Shown piece by piece: positions 17,443 through 25,359 of a stretch of 64,000 nt of DNA. Under the pieces are notes generated by a model. It was not told where the DNA came from, made no database searches, and saw only the letters and a list, made by a program, of their open reading frames with translations. Position 1 is the first letter of the stretch, and every line of letters begins with the position of its first letter. A program made the translations under genes and the position numbers. Source of the DNA: Bacillus cereus ATCC 14579 (lineage in GTDB: Bacteria > Bacillota > Bacilli > Bacillales > Bacillaceae_G); the NCBI RefSeq assembly GCF_000007825.1, contig NC_004722.1:1900501-1964500 (forward strand). Direction: 5' to 3'.

Positions 17443-17464
17443 AACCTTACAAAATTGTAAGGTT
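17443..17464 (+). promoter_or_regulatory. Palindromic operator AACCTTACAA-AA-TTGTAAGGTT
   Basis: Perfect 10-bp arms, 75 bp before the LCP gene. The core TTACA-N4-TGTAA fits the box known for BceR/VirR-type response regulators. A 20-of-22 match occurs before the BceB-like permease at 42079. Confidence 0.55.
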
Positions 17465-17538
17465 AATGAAAGGAAATTCAATATGAAGATAAATAGACTT
17501 ACATTATACTTGGTAAAGAGAAAGAGAGGCGAATGGGT

Positions 17539-18540
17539 ATGAGCTCTGAATTAGAACAAAATACGAGAAGTAATAAAAAGCGTTCTAAAAGAAAGTCAAT
17601 AAAATGGTTCATATTAATTCCATTTTTCCTACTTATTTTTGGAGGAGTAGGATATGGTTCGTTTATATATAATAAAGCAAAAGCTGTTGTAAATGATGCG
17701 TATGCGAAAATTGAAAAGTCATCAAAGCGTGATAAAGAAGTTGAACCTTTAAAGGATAATATTTCAATATTAATCATGGGTGTAGATGGAAGTGAAATGA
17801 GAAAAAGCCAATATGGCGAAGCAGTTCGAACAGATGCACTTTTATTAGCAACAATTAATAAAGATGATAAGTCTGTTAAGCTAGTAAGTATTCCACGTGA
17901 TTCACGTGTTTATATTCCAACTAGAAAAAAATTAGATAAAATTACTCATGCTCACGTATTTGGTGGCGTAGAAAGCACACGCGATACGGTGGAAAGATTC
18001 TTAAATGTCCCTGTTGATTATTATGTGAAGTTTAACTTTGAATCATTCGTACAAATTGTCGATTCAATTGGTGGTATTGATATTGATGTACCAGTTACTT
18101 TCACTGAACAAGATAGTAAAGACCAAGCTGGTATGATCCATTTAGAAAAAGGTTACCAACATTTAAATGGAGAACAAGCACTTGCACTTGCAAGAACGCG
18201 TAAAATTGATAGTGACGCAATGCGTGGACAGAGACAGCAACTTGTAATAGAAGCAATTGCTAAAAAAGCGATGTCTGTTCAATCAATTATCAAGATGGGC
18301 TCTTTACTAGATGCGGTTGATAAAAATATGAAAACGAACTTAACATTTGACGATATGCTTGCCATTACAAAAAATATGGCAGGATCTAATTTGGAAATGG
18401 AAAAATTGCAAATAGAAGGCACAGATAAACGTATCGGTGGTATTTATTATTACATTCCAAATGAAAAAAATGTAAAAGATATTTCAAAAAAATTAAATGA
18501 TCATTTAGGTGTAACGCCAAAATCAGTCCGAAATGAATAA
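17539..18540 (+). CDS. LytR-CpsA-Psr (LCP) family ligase, TagU-like
   Basis: 333 residues. A Lys/Arg-rich cytoplasmic start, one membrane helix (about 25-46), and an extracellular LCP domain from NISILIMGVDG to the end. Conserved charged residues are in RTDALLLATIN and VSIPRDSRVYIP, and LARTRKIDSDAMRGQRQQ is the C-terminal LCP motif. The family transfers teichoic acids or other anionic glycans from lipid carriers to peptidoglycan. ATG 17539 is preferred over 17533 because GAGG lies nine bases before it. The upstream palindrome suggests control by a cell-envelope-stress response regulator. Confidence 0.88.
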   Translation: MSSELEQNTRSNKKRSKRKSIKWFILIPFFLLIFGGVGYGSFIYNKAKAVVNDAYAKIEKSSKRDKEVEPLKDNISILIMGVDGSEMRKSQYGEAVRTDALLLATINKDDKSVKLVSIPRDSRVYIPTRKKLDKITHAHVFGGVESTRDTVERFLNVPVDYYVKFNFESFVQIVDSIGGIDIDVPVTFTEQDSKDQAGMIHLEKGYQHLNGEQALALARTRKIDSDAMRGQRQQLVIEAIAKKAMSVQSIIKMGSLLDAVDKNMKTNLTFDDMLAITKNMAGSNLEMEKLQIEGTDKRIGGIYYYIPNEKNVKDISKKLNDHLGVTPKSVRNE

Positions 18541-18541
18541 T

Positions 18542-18575
18542 AAAAAAAGATTGGCTTTTGCCAATCTTTTTTTTT
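18542..18575 (+). terminator. Terminator after the LCP gene
   Basis: AAAGATTGGC / GCCAATCTTT stem with a long T run. Confidence 0.9.
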
Positions 18576-18621
18576 GGAATGTATTTGTAACTTTTCTGTA
18601 ACGATTTTTTAGTTTAGAAAA

Positions 18622-18647
18622 ATTATACTCATATGTATGAGTATAAT
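18622..18647 (+). promoter_or_regulatory. Palindrome containing a -10 TATAAT
   Basis: ATTATACTCATA (18622-18633) and TATGAGTATAAT (18636-18647) are perfect 12-bp arms around TG. The last six bases are a consensus -10, with the lipoprotein start 58 bp on. The -35 position is poor, so an activator or a repressor-covered promoter is plausible. Confidence 0.5.
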
Positions 18648-18704
18648 GGATAGGTAAAAAAGTAAAAGGACATATTCAAAATTTGTGGTAAGGAAAGATA
18701 TCAT

Positions 18705-19953
18705 ATGCAGAAATGGTTAAGTATGATGGGAATTATCTTTATATTGACTGGATGTAAAATGTCTGAAGCTCCAACAAGTCTAATGGAAGCTCCTACAAAT
18801 GAAAAATGGATTAATGAATTAAAGGAACAAATTGATAAAGATTTACCTGTTAATTATCGCTTACTTACTCCAATGTCTAACAAAGATAAACAGATGATTT
18901 GGTCAATGAATTTTAAACAAGATAATAAGAAAGAAGCCATCTTATTTTATAAATTGCCGAATGAAGATCATAGCGTATATTTAGCCGTATATGAAGAAAT
19001 CGGAAATGGCTGGAGAATAAAGTCCACACATAAATTTGATGGTGGAGATGTAGATATCGTTGAAGTCGGTGATTTTACAGGGAACGGGAAGAGAGAGTTG
19101 TTAATCGGAATCTCTGTAAATCGTGAATCGTTAGAACATGTTATGTATGTTTTTTCGGAAGAAAATGAAGAGATGAAGGAAATATATAATCGAAGTTATA
19201 CGAAGTTATTCATAGAGGATCTAAATGAAAATGGACTGAAAGATATAAGCCTTGTTACATTTGAAAAAGATGAGAAGCTGACAGTTGAGTTCATGGAACA
19301 ATTTAAGACTTTATCTGAAGTGTCATACGATCCATTTATAAATAGTATTCAAAGAATACAAATGGGTCGTATTTCTAAATCATTAAAGGCAGTTGTAATC
19401 GATGCGGGAACAGGGGCTCATTCAGGTATAACTTATGTAGCAAAATTTGATCAGGATCATTATGAAGTATTACCTATGGGATGGGAAAGAAGATTTATTT
19501 AATGAATATGTTGTAGAAAGTAAAGATGTTAATGAAGACGGCATTATTGAATTTGTTCGTACTGTACGCCCAAAAGGTTGGGAAGATAAATCACATGGTG
19601 ATAGTCCGCTTTTCGAACGTTACATACAGTGGAGTGAATCTGGAATTAAACCAATTGAAGAACGATATATAGATATAGAAAAAGGGTATTATGTGAAAAT
19701 TCCTAAAGAGTTAATAGGGAAAATTACAATACCAGATCAGCAAAAAGAATCAAATTCTCAAAAGTTTTTGGATACAAGAACAAATAAAATATGGCTTGAA
19801 GTTCATATTTTTAAGCGGAAAGAATGGTTCAATATAAAAGGCTACAGCGCAGCAATTAAAACGGCTTCTCACGTATATGCAGTACCGAAGCAATCGGAAT
19901 TTGAAAAAGTGAAAGCATATATAAAACCGCTAGCGGATTATCAACAAGAGTAG
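18705..19953 (+). pseudogene. FG-GAP/VCBS-like lipoprotein, split by a +1 frameshift
   Basis: A signal peptide ends at Cys17 (FILTGC). The first frame runs to YEVLPMGWERRF and stops at 19502; the second carries on with DLFNEYVVESKDVNEDGIIE. Deleting one G of the GGG at 19478-19480 gives LPMDGKEDLFNEY in one 415-residue protein. Repeats such as VDIVEVGDFTGNGKRELLIG, EDLNENGLKDISLV and DVNEDGIIEFV look like calcium-loop FG-GAP/VCBS repeats found in surface proteins. Only 12 bases separate it from the response regulator, so it is probably the first gene of an operon with the two-component system and may be an accessory sensor. Sequencing error is likely. Confidence 0.7.
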
Positions 19954-19965
19954 GGGGTGGGAATT

Positions 19966-20655
19966 ATGTCAAAAATTTTAGTTTTAGAAGATGAATTAAC
20001 GATCCGTAGCTTTATTGTTTTAAATTTAAAACGTGCTGGATTTTATGTAATAGAAGCTACTACTGGAGAAGAAGCGTTACAAATTTTGAGTGAACAAACT
20101 GTTGATATAGCACTGCTGGATGTAATGTTACCGGGGATTGATGGTTTAGAGGTTTGTAAGGCTATCAGGAAAGAAAATAAAAAAATGGGTATTATTATGT
20201 TAACCGCACGTGTACAAGATGAAGATAAGGTGCAAGGACTAGGAATGGGTGCAGATGATTATATTGCAAAACCGTTTAGTCCAGTAGTATTAACTGCACG
20301 TATACAGTCTTTATTAAGAAGAATAGAAGTACATGAAGAAAAAACGAATATTGTTACGTCAGGTCCATTTTCGTTAAATATTATAGAAGAAAGATTGTAT
20401 AAAGATGGACAATTAGTCGATTTAACACCTACAGAGTATATGATATTACAGTATTTAATGAATCAGGCTTCAAAGCCAGTTTCGCGTGATGAAATTTTAA
20501 ATATGATTTGGGGAACCAATTACGTAGGTGAGACGAAAGTAGTAGATGTAAATATGAGACGGTTACGTCAAAAGATAGAATGTAATCCATCAGAACCTGA
20601 ATTTATTCTTACGGTGTGGGGAAAAGGATATGTGTGGAAGGAAAGTATGAGATGA
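19966..20655 (+). CDS. OmpR/PhoB-family response regulator
   Basis: 229 residues. The receiver has acidic Glu8-Asp9, phospho-acceptor Asp52 (ALLDVMLPG) and Lys in DDYIAKPF; the OmpR-type winged helix ends WGKGYVWK. ATG 19966 follows GGGGGTGG. The stop overlaps the kinase start by ATGA. Lies between a surface lipoprotein and its kinase, with a peptidoglycan deacetylase next, which suggests that it acts on the cell wall. Confidence 0.92.
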   Translation: MSKILVLEDELTIRSFIVLNLKRAGFYVIEATTGEEALQILSEQTVDIALLDVMLPGIDGLEVCKAIRKENKKMGIIMLTARVQDEDKVQGLGMGADDYIAKPFSPVVLTARIQSLLRRIEVHEEKTNIVTSGPFSLNIIEERLYKDGQLVDLTPTEYMILQYLMNQASKPVSRDEILNMIWGTNYVGETKVVDVNMRRLRQKIECNPSEPEFILTVWGKGYVWKESMR

Positions 20656-22010
20656 AACGGAAAGTGACTTTATATTTTATGACGGTCATTACACTTATGC
20701 TTGTATTATTTGAAGTTGTATTTTCAGTCTCAATTTATCGATACTATTATAATGGTATTGTGCAATATATAGAGTCTCATGCGAAAACGAGTACACGTTT
20801 TTTTTCAGAATACAATTCACTATACTTTATTCGATTACAAGAATATAGTGGTGACATAATTAGTAGCTTTCAATTAGAAGGAACAGAATTACAGTTAATC
20901 GATCGTCACGGCTCGGTTATACAATCTTCAAGTGGTGAAAAGGTAGAAGGTAAAGTGAATATTCCACAATCATTATTAGAAGGTGAAATGTATAATCAAG
21001 TTACTACGAAAGGTAATAAAAAACAACTAGAGGTGCTAAGCCCACTTATACATCAAGGACAAACTATTGGTGTTTTAAAATATACGACTGTTTTAACAAA
21101 TGTAAATAAAAAGATTATTGAAATTATTACGTTTACTATTTCTGTAGGTATTGTTATTTCGGGAGTCGTCTTCTTAATTAGTAGACGTTTGGCAAATTCA
21201 TTTGTTGAGCCAATTGAATCCATTATTCAAGCCTCTTCACAAATTGCAGAAGGCACATTAAAGCAAAAAATTAAAGAAGATTATCCTGGAGAATTAGGTG
21301 ACTTGGCACATAGTTTAAATTATATGGCCTATAAAATAGATAAGGCTGAGCAGATGAAAAATGAATTCATTGCTTCTATTTCGCACGAAATACGAACGCC
21401 TTTAACAGGAATTAAAGGTTGGAGTGAGACGTTAAAAACAGTAGATCATTTAACAGAAGAAGAAATAAAGCAAGGTATGGGCATTATTTCAGGTGAGACA
21501 GATAGATTGATTCATTTAGTAGAAGAATTGCTAGATTTTTCAAGATTACAATCAAATCATTTTAATTTATATAAACAAAAGGTGCAGTTGTACGATATAC
21601 TAGAGGAGACGATTTGGCAATTAACTCCTAAATCGGAAGAGAAGGAAATTCAATTTATTACTACTATAGACCGAATGGAATTGATGGGAGATCGAAATAG
21701 GTTAAAGCAAGTTTTCTTGAATATTGTTCAAAATGCAATTAAGTATTCACATAAAAAAAGTACAATACACATTGAAGCGACTAAAATAGAAGGACAAGCA
21801 GTGATTAAGGTAAGAGACGAAGGGATTGGAATTGCTAAAGAACATTTACCATATATTGAGCAATCATTTTACCAAATTAATAATCATGCTGCAGGTGCAG
21901 GTATTGGTTTAGCTATCGTTAAAAAAATGGTAGAGCTTCATAGCGGTGTGCTTAGTGTTACAAGCAAAGAAGGAATAGGAACAACAATTTTGATAAAACT
22001 CCCATTATAA
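20652..22010 (+). CDS. Sensor histidine kinase
   Basis: 452 residues. Helix 1 at about 7-27, an extracellular sensor of about 125 residues (30-155, PAS/Cache-like, with LQLIDRHGSVIQSS), helix 2 at 158-178, HAMP (about 179-232), phospho-acceptor His245 in ISHEIRTPLTGIKGW, then N box QNAIKYS, G1 DEGIGIA and G2 GAGIGLAI. Partner of the overlapping regulator. The F box is short (EQSFYQ). Confidence 0.92.
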   Translation: MKRKVTLYFMTVITLMLVLFEVVFSVSIYRYYYNGIVQYIESHAKTSTRFFSEYNSLYFIRLQEYSGDIISSFQLEGTELQLIDRHGSVIQSSSGEKVEGKVNIPQSLLEGEMYNQVTTKGNKKQLEVLSPLIHQGQTIGVLKYTTVLTNVNKKIIEIITFTISVGIVISGVVFLISRRLANSFVEPIESIIQASSQIAEGTLKQKIKEDYPGELGDLAHSLNYMAYKIDKAEQMKNEFIASISHEIRTPLTGIKGWSETLKTVDHLTEEEIKQGMGIISGETDRLIHLVEELLDFSRLQSNHFNLYKQKVQLYDILEETIWQLTPKSEEKEIQFITTIDRMELMGDRNRLKQVFLNIVQNAIKYSHKKSTIHIEATKIEGQAVIKVRDEGIGIAKEHLPYIEQSFYQINNHAAGAGIGLAIVKKMVELHSGVLSVTSKEGIGTTILIKLPL

Positions 22011-22020
22011 TACAAATAAA

Positions 22021-22054
22021 ATCTATTTATATGGTGAAATAAAAATAAATAGAT
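22021..22054 (+). repeat. Inverted repeat before the second deacetylase gene
   Basis: ATCTATTTAT and ATAAATAGAT are 10-bp arms 14 bases apart, without a T run. It may attenuate readthrough or stabilise mRNA between the kinase and the deacetylase. Confidence 0.35.
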
Positions 22055-22111
22055 GTATAATTATATTGGGCGATTTATATATAAGATTAATAGGGAGAGG
22101 AATTCGATAGA

Positions 22112-22933
22112 ATGGAAAAAGCTTTAAAAATTAAACAAATAGTAGTCGTTTTAATAGCGATTGCCGCAGTAGCTATTGGGTATTACATGTTTCAATCAAT
22201 TACTTCACCAGCAAAAGCTGTTGCGAAACAAGAAAATGTAGTGCAGCTTGCAAGTGAACAGCCGAAAGTTGAAATGAATAAAACGGCACCAAGTCGTTTT
22301 AATGGAAAAGAAAGAAAAGTTGCTTATCTTACATTTGACGATGGGCCAGGGAAATATACGGCTGAATTATTAAATACGCTAAAACAACATGATGCGAAGG
22401 CGACGTTCTTTTTAATTGGAGCGAATGTAAAAGAATTTCCTGATTTAGTGAAACGTGAAAATGCTGAGGGTCATTATGTAGGCATGCATAGTATGACACA
22501 TAATTTCGCAAAGTTATATAAAAATGGCGAGTATGTAAATGAGATGAAAGAAGATCAAGGTTTAATCGCTAATATTATTGGGAAATCACCTAAATTAACA
22601 CGTCCTCCATATGGTTCGATGCCTGGATTGAATGAAGGTCTTCGAAATAAAGTGGTAGAAGGCGGATTTAAAGTATGGGATTGGACAATTGATTCATTAG
22701 ATTGGAGATACAATAAAATGCCAGTTGATGCAGCTGCAGCACAAATTGCTCAAAACGTATTAACAAACGCAACAAAACCACAAGAAGTAATTTTAATGCA
22801 TGATATTCACCCGCAATCAGTTGCTGCTGTGCCAGCAATTTTAAAGGGGCTAAAAGAAAAAGGTTATGAGTTTGAAGCTTATCATGAAGAGAGTCACTTC
22901 CCAGTGAACTTCTGGCATGATAACCGTATGTAA
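22112..22933 (+). CDS. Peptidoglycan GlcNAc deacetylase (BC1974/BA1977-like)
   Basis: 273 residues with an N-terminal membrane anchor (about 8-28) and a NodB domain. Asp76-Asp77 (TFDDGPG), His126 and His130 (HSMTH), motif 3 RPPYG (164-168), DWTIDSLDW and the C-terminal LMHDIH. The family deacetylates GlcNAc in peptidoglycan and lowers lysozyme sensitivity. Position and sequence agree with BC1974/BA1977. It follows the two-component pair and precedes YkyA by 14 bases. Confidence 0.92.
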   Translation: MEKALKIKQIVVVLIAIAAVAIGYYMFQSITSPAKAVAKQENVVQLASEQPKVEMNKTAPSRFNGKERKVAYLTFDDGPGKYTAELLNTLKQHDAKATFFLIGANVKEFPDLVKRENAEGHYVGMHSMTHNFAKLYKNGEYVNEMKEDQGLIANIIGKSPKLTRPPYGSMPGLNEGLRNKVVEGGFKVWDWTIDSLDWRYNKMPVDAAAAQIAQNVLTNATKPQEVILMHDIHPQSVAAVPAILKGLKEKGYEFEAYHEESHFPVNFWHDNRM

Positions 22934-22947
22934 TGGAGGAATGAACG

Positions 22948-23604
22948 TTGAAGTATGGAAAAGTAGCAGTAGTTGGAGCGTTATCAGTAGGACTTTTAAC
23001 AGGTTGTTTCGGTGAAAAGCCAGAAGAAAATCTATATACAGCTTTTGAAACAGCAGCAACACAAGAAAAATCTTTAGTGGATGAAGCAAAAAAATTAGAG
23101 CAATTAGAGAAACAAGGGCAAGAATTATATGCTCAAATTTTGCAAGAAGGTAAAGAACATAATGAAGCAGTTGTGAAGAAAATAGAGCAAGCTACTGCAA
23201 ATGTAGACGATCGTGAAAAAGTATTGAAAAGTGAGAAAGAAATGCTAGAAAAAGCACAGAAGGAAACGAAGTCTGTTCAAAGTAATATAGAGAAGATTGA
23301 AGATAAGAAGTTACAAAAACAAGCAAAAGCAGTAGAAGAGTCGTATAAGAATCGTTATGATGCATTCCAAAAGATGAATGAAAATTACACGAAAGTGTTA
23401 GCGACTGAAAAAGAACTGTATGAAAAATTAAAAGTAAAAGAAACGAAATTAAAAGAAATCGGTGAAAAAGTTAAAACTGTTAATGAATTAAATGTGGAAG
23501 CACAAAAGTCGAAAGAGCAGTTTAACAAATTTACAAAAGAGTATAATGACAGTAAATTAGCATTCTACAAAGGTGCAGAAATTAAGATTAAAGATCAGAA
23601 ATAA
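22948..23604 (+). CDS. ykyA: YkyA-family lipoprotein
   Basis: 218 residues. Lipobox LLTGC puts the lipidated residue at Cys20. The rest is almost wholly charged helix, predicted by heptad look to form a coiled coil from about 35 to 205 (EKSLVDEAKKLEQLEKQGQEL onward, cut here for length). This matches YkyA, described as a putative cell-wall-binding lipoprotein. TTG start behind GGAGG. Cotranscribed with the deacetylase, 14 bases upstream. Confidence 0.82.
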   Translation: MKYGKVAVVGALSVGLLTGCFGEKPEENLYTAFETAATQEKSLVDEAKKLEQLEKQGQELYAQILQEGKEHNEAVVKKIEQATANVDDREKVLKSEKEMLEKAQKETKSVQSNIEKIEDKKLQKQAKAVEESYKNRYDAFQKMNENYTKVLATEKELYEKLKVKETKLKEIGEKVKTVNELNVEAQKSKEQFNKFTKEYNDSKLAFYKGAEIKIKDQK

Positions 23605-23623
23605 AGAAGAATCTAAAGTGTAA

Positions 23624-23668
23624 TAAAAAGCCGGAGAAACATCGTTATAAATGTTTTTTCGGTTTTTT
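23624..23668 (+). terminator. Terminator after ykyA
   Basis: AAAAAGCCG..AAACAT / ATGTTT..CGGTTTTTT stem-loop. Confidence 0.8.
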
Positions 23669-23763
23669 ACGTTAAATGAATAGAAAAGACTGGAATTGAT
23701 ATCATAAAAGAGTTATAGTGAGTTATTCTAAGGGAAACATTGTAAAGTAAGGAGAATAGGAAT

Positions 23764-24444
23764 ATGTCATATGAATTTTTACTCAAATTAGGTTTAGCAC
23801 TCTTTTTAGGATTATTCATCGGGATAGATAGGCAGCTAAAGAATAAACCACTTGGTGTGAAAACAAGTATGGTTATTTCTGTAGCAAGTTGTTTAATTAC
23901 GATGGTTTCAATTGAATCTGTGCATGTATATTCTGTTCCAGGACATACAAATATGGATCCGATGCGACTGGCCGCTCAAATTGTTAGTGGAATTGGTTTT
24001 CTTGGCGCAGGTGTCATTTTACGAAGAAGTAATGACGTTATTTCTGGATTAACAACAGCTTCTATGGTGTGGGCTGCTTCAGCTTTAGGAATCGCAATTG
24101 GTGCAGGATTTTATTTACAAGCGACAGTTGCTATGGTTTTAATTATTTTAGCGATTAATGTACTTCCGCAACTTGTGAAAATTGCAGGACCGTATTCATT
24201 AAGACAAAAGGATTTATCTATAAAAATTACTGTTAAAGAGCATCATGAGTTAGATGGTATATTTAAGCAAATTAAAAATTTAGGCATGCATGTGAAACGC
24301 GTGAAAATTAAAGATATAGATAGTGGAGCATTTCAGCAACTAGAGATGGTTATTTTAGCTCCAGAAGATTTATATACAACAGAGTTATATAGTTCCCTGA
24401 AAGAGATAGATCGAGTAGTTTCAGTTGAAGTGGAAAGTAGATAA
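23764..24444 (+). CDS. MgtC/SapB-family membrane protein
   Basis: 226 residues: four or five membrane helices in the first 140 residues with the family motifs GLFIGIDRQLKNKPLGVKT and GIGFLGAGVILRR, then a cytoplasmic ACT-like C-terminal domain (about 150-225). MgtC proteins help survival at low magnesium and modulate F-type ATPase in pathogens; in bacilli the role is unknown. Single gene ended by a terminator. Confidence 0.88.
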   Translation: MSYEFLLKLGLALFLGLFIGIDRQLKNKPLGVKTSMVISVASCLITMVSIESVHVYSVPGHTNMDPMRLAAQIVSGIGFLGAGVILRRSNDVISGLTTASMVWAASALGIAIGAGFYLQATVAMVLIILAINVLPQLVKIAGPYSLRQKDLSIKITVKEHHELDGIFKQIKNLGMHVKRVKIKDIDSGAFQQLEMVILAPEDLYTTELYSSLKEIDRVVSVEVESR

Positions 24445-24451
24445 TTGTGAT

Positions 24452-24483
24452 AAAAAAGAGTGAAGTGAATTCACTCTTTTTTA
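24452..24483 (+). terminator. Terminator after the MgtC gene
   Basis: AAAAAAGAGTGAA / TTCACTCTTTTTT. Confidence 0.9.
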
Positions 24484-24537
24484 TTTGGATTTTTAAGGAA
24501 TGAAATTGATATAATGATGAGTAATAAAGGGAGAGAA

Positions 24538-25062
24538 ATGATGGGAATACATATTAGAAGAGCAATAAAGGATGATATACAAGGTATAGCAAAGGTGCAT
24601 GTCGATAGTTGGAAAGCAACGTATAAAGGGATATTTGCTGACGAAATTCTAGATAATATAGCATATGAGAAACGAGAAAAACAATGGGAAGATATTTTTC
24701 AAAAAGAGGGTAATCATCAATTTAGATTTGTAGCAGAGAATTTAAATGGAGAAATAGTTGGATTCATCGATGGGGGAGTAGAAAGAACTGGTACATATAA
24801 TTGTGATGGAGAATTATATGCAATCTACCTTTTACAAGAGTATCAAGGAATGAAAATAGGACAAAAGTTATTTCAAGCTTTATTATCGGATTGTATAAAT
24901 AATGATATGCAATCACTTTTAGTTTGGGTTGTTACGAATAATCCTTCTAAAAAGTTTTATGAAAAATTTAACCCAGAAAAAATTGATACAAAATTTTTAG
25001 AGCGATTACAGGTAGAAGAGACAGCATATTGCTGGAGAGATATAAATAATATTATTATGTAA
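24538..25062 (+). CDS. GNAT-family N-acetyltransferase
   Basis: About 174 residues with the GNAT core: IRRAIKDDIQGIAKVHVDSWKATY at the start, the central strand GELYAIYLLQEYQGMKIGQKLF (acetyl-CoA loop Q-x-x-G-M-K-I-G, a variant of Q/RxxGxG/A), and LLVWVVTNNPSKKFYEKF. Substrate unknown. GGGAGAG precedes the paired ATGs at 24538 and 24541. Confidence 0.82.
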   Translation: MMGIHIRRAIKDDIQGIAKVHVDSWKATYKGIFADEILDNIAYEKREKQWEDIFQKEGNHQFRFVAENLNGEIVGFIDGGVERTGTYNCDGELYAIYLLQEYQGMKIGQKLFQALLSDCINNDMQSLLVWVVTNNPSKKFYEKFNPEKIDTKFLERLQVEETAYCWRDINNIIM

Positions 25063-25074
25063 ATTTTATGTTTG

Positions 25075-25109
25075 AAAGAGGTATACCAATTAAGGTATAC
25101 CTCTTTTGT
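25075..25109 (+). terminator. Terminator after the acetyltransferase gene
   Basis: AAAGAGGTATACC / GGTATACCTCTTT then TTGTTT; separates it from the asb promoter. Confidence 0.88.
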
Positions 25110-25254
25110 TTAAACATTTTGGATAGATTACTAATGAAAAATAGTAAGTATGTAGTTTGAAACTGAGTATTTTTTTGTGTATTTTTAACTAGATCAAAGA
25201 AAAGAGGGAAAACAATAAAAATTAAAGCAGATAAAAAAATTCTGAAATATACTA

Positions 25255-25304
25255 TTGAATTGAATATCATTATCAATTAGAATCATAGTTGATAACGATA
25301 TTCA
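25255..25304 (+). promoter_or_regulatory. asb promoter with two Fur boxes
   Basis: TTGAAT (25255-25260), a 17-base spacer and TAGAAT (25278-25283) make a sigma-A promoter. The spacer holds TGAATAT-C-ATTATCA (25261-25275), 12 of 14 to the 7-1-7 Fur box. A second match, TGATAAC-G-ATATTCA, is at 25290-25304 over the likely start of transcription. Iron-bound Fur should block the promoter. Confidence 0.8.
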
Positions 25305-25359
25305 ATTATCAATTGTAATATGAAATTCTCATAGCGTTAATATAAAGAGGAGGACCAAC

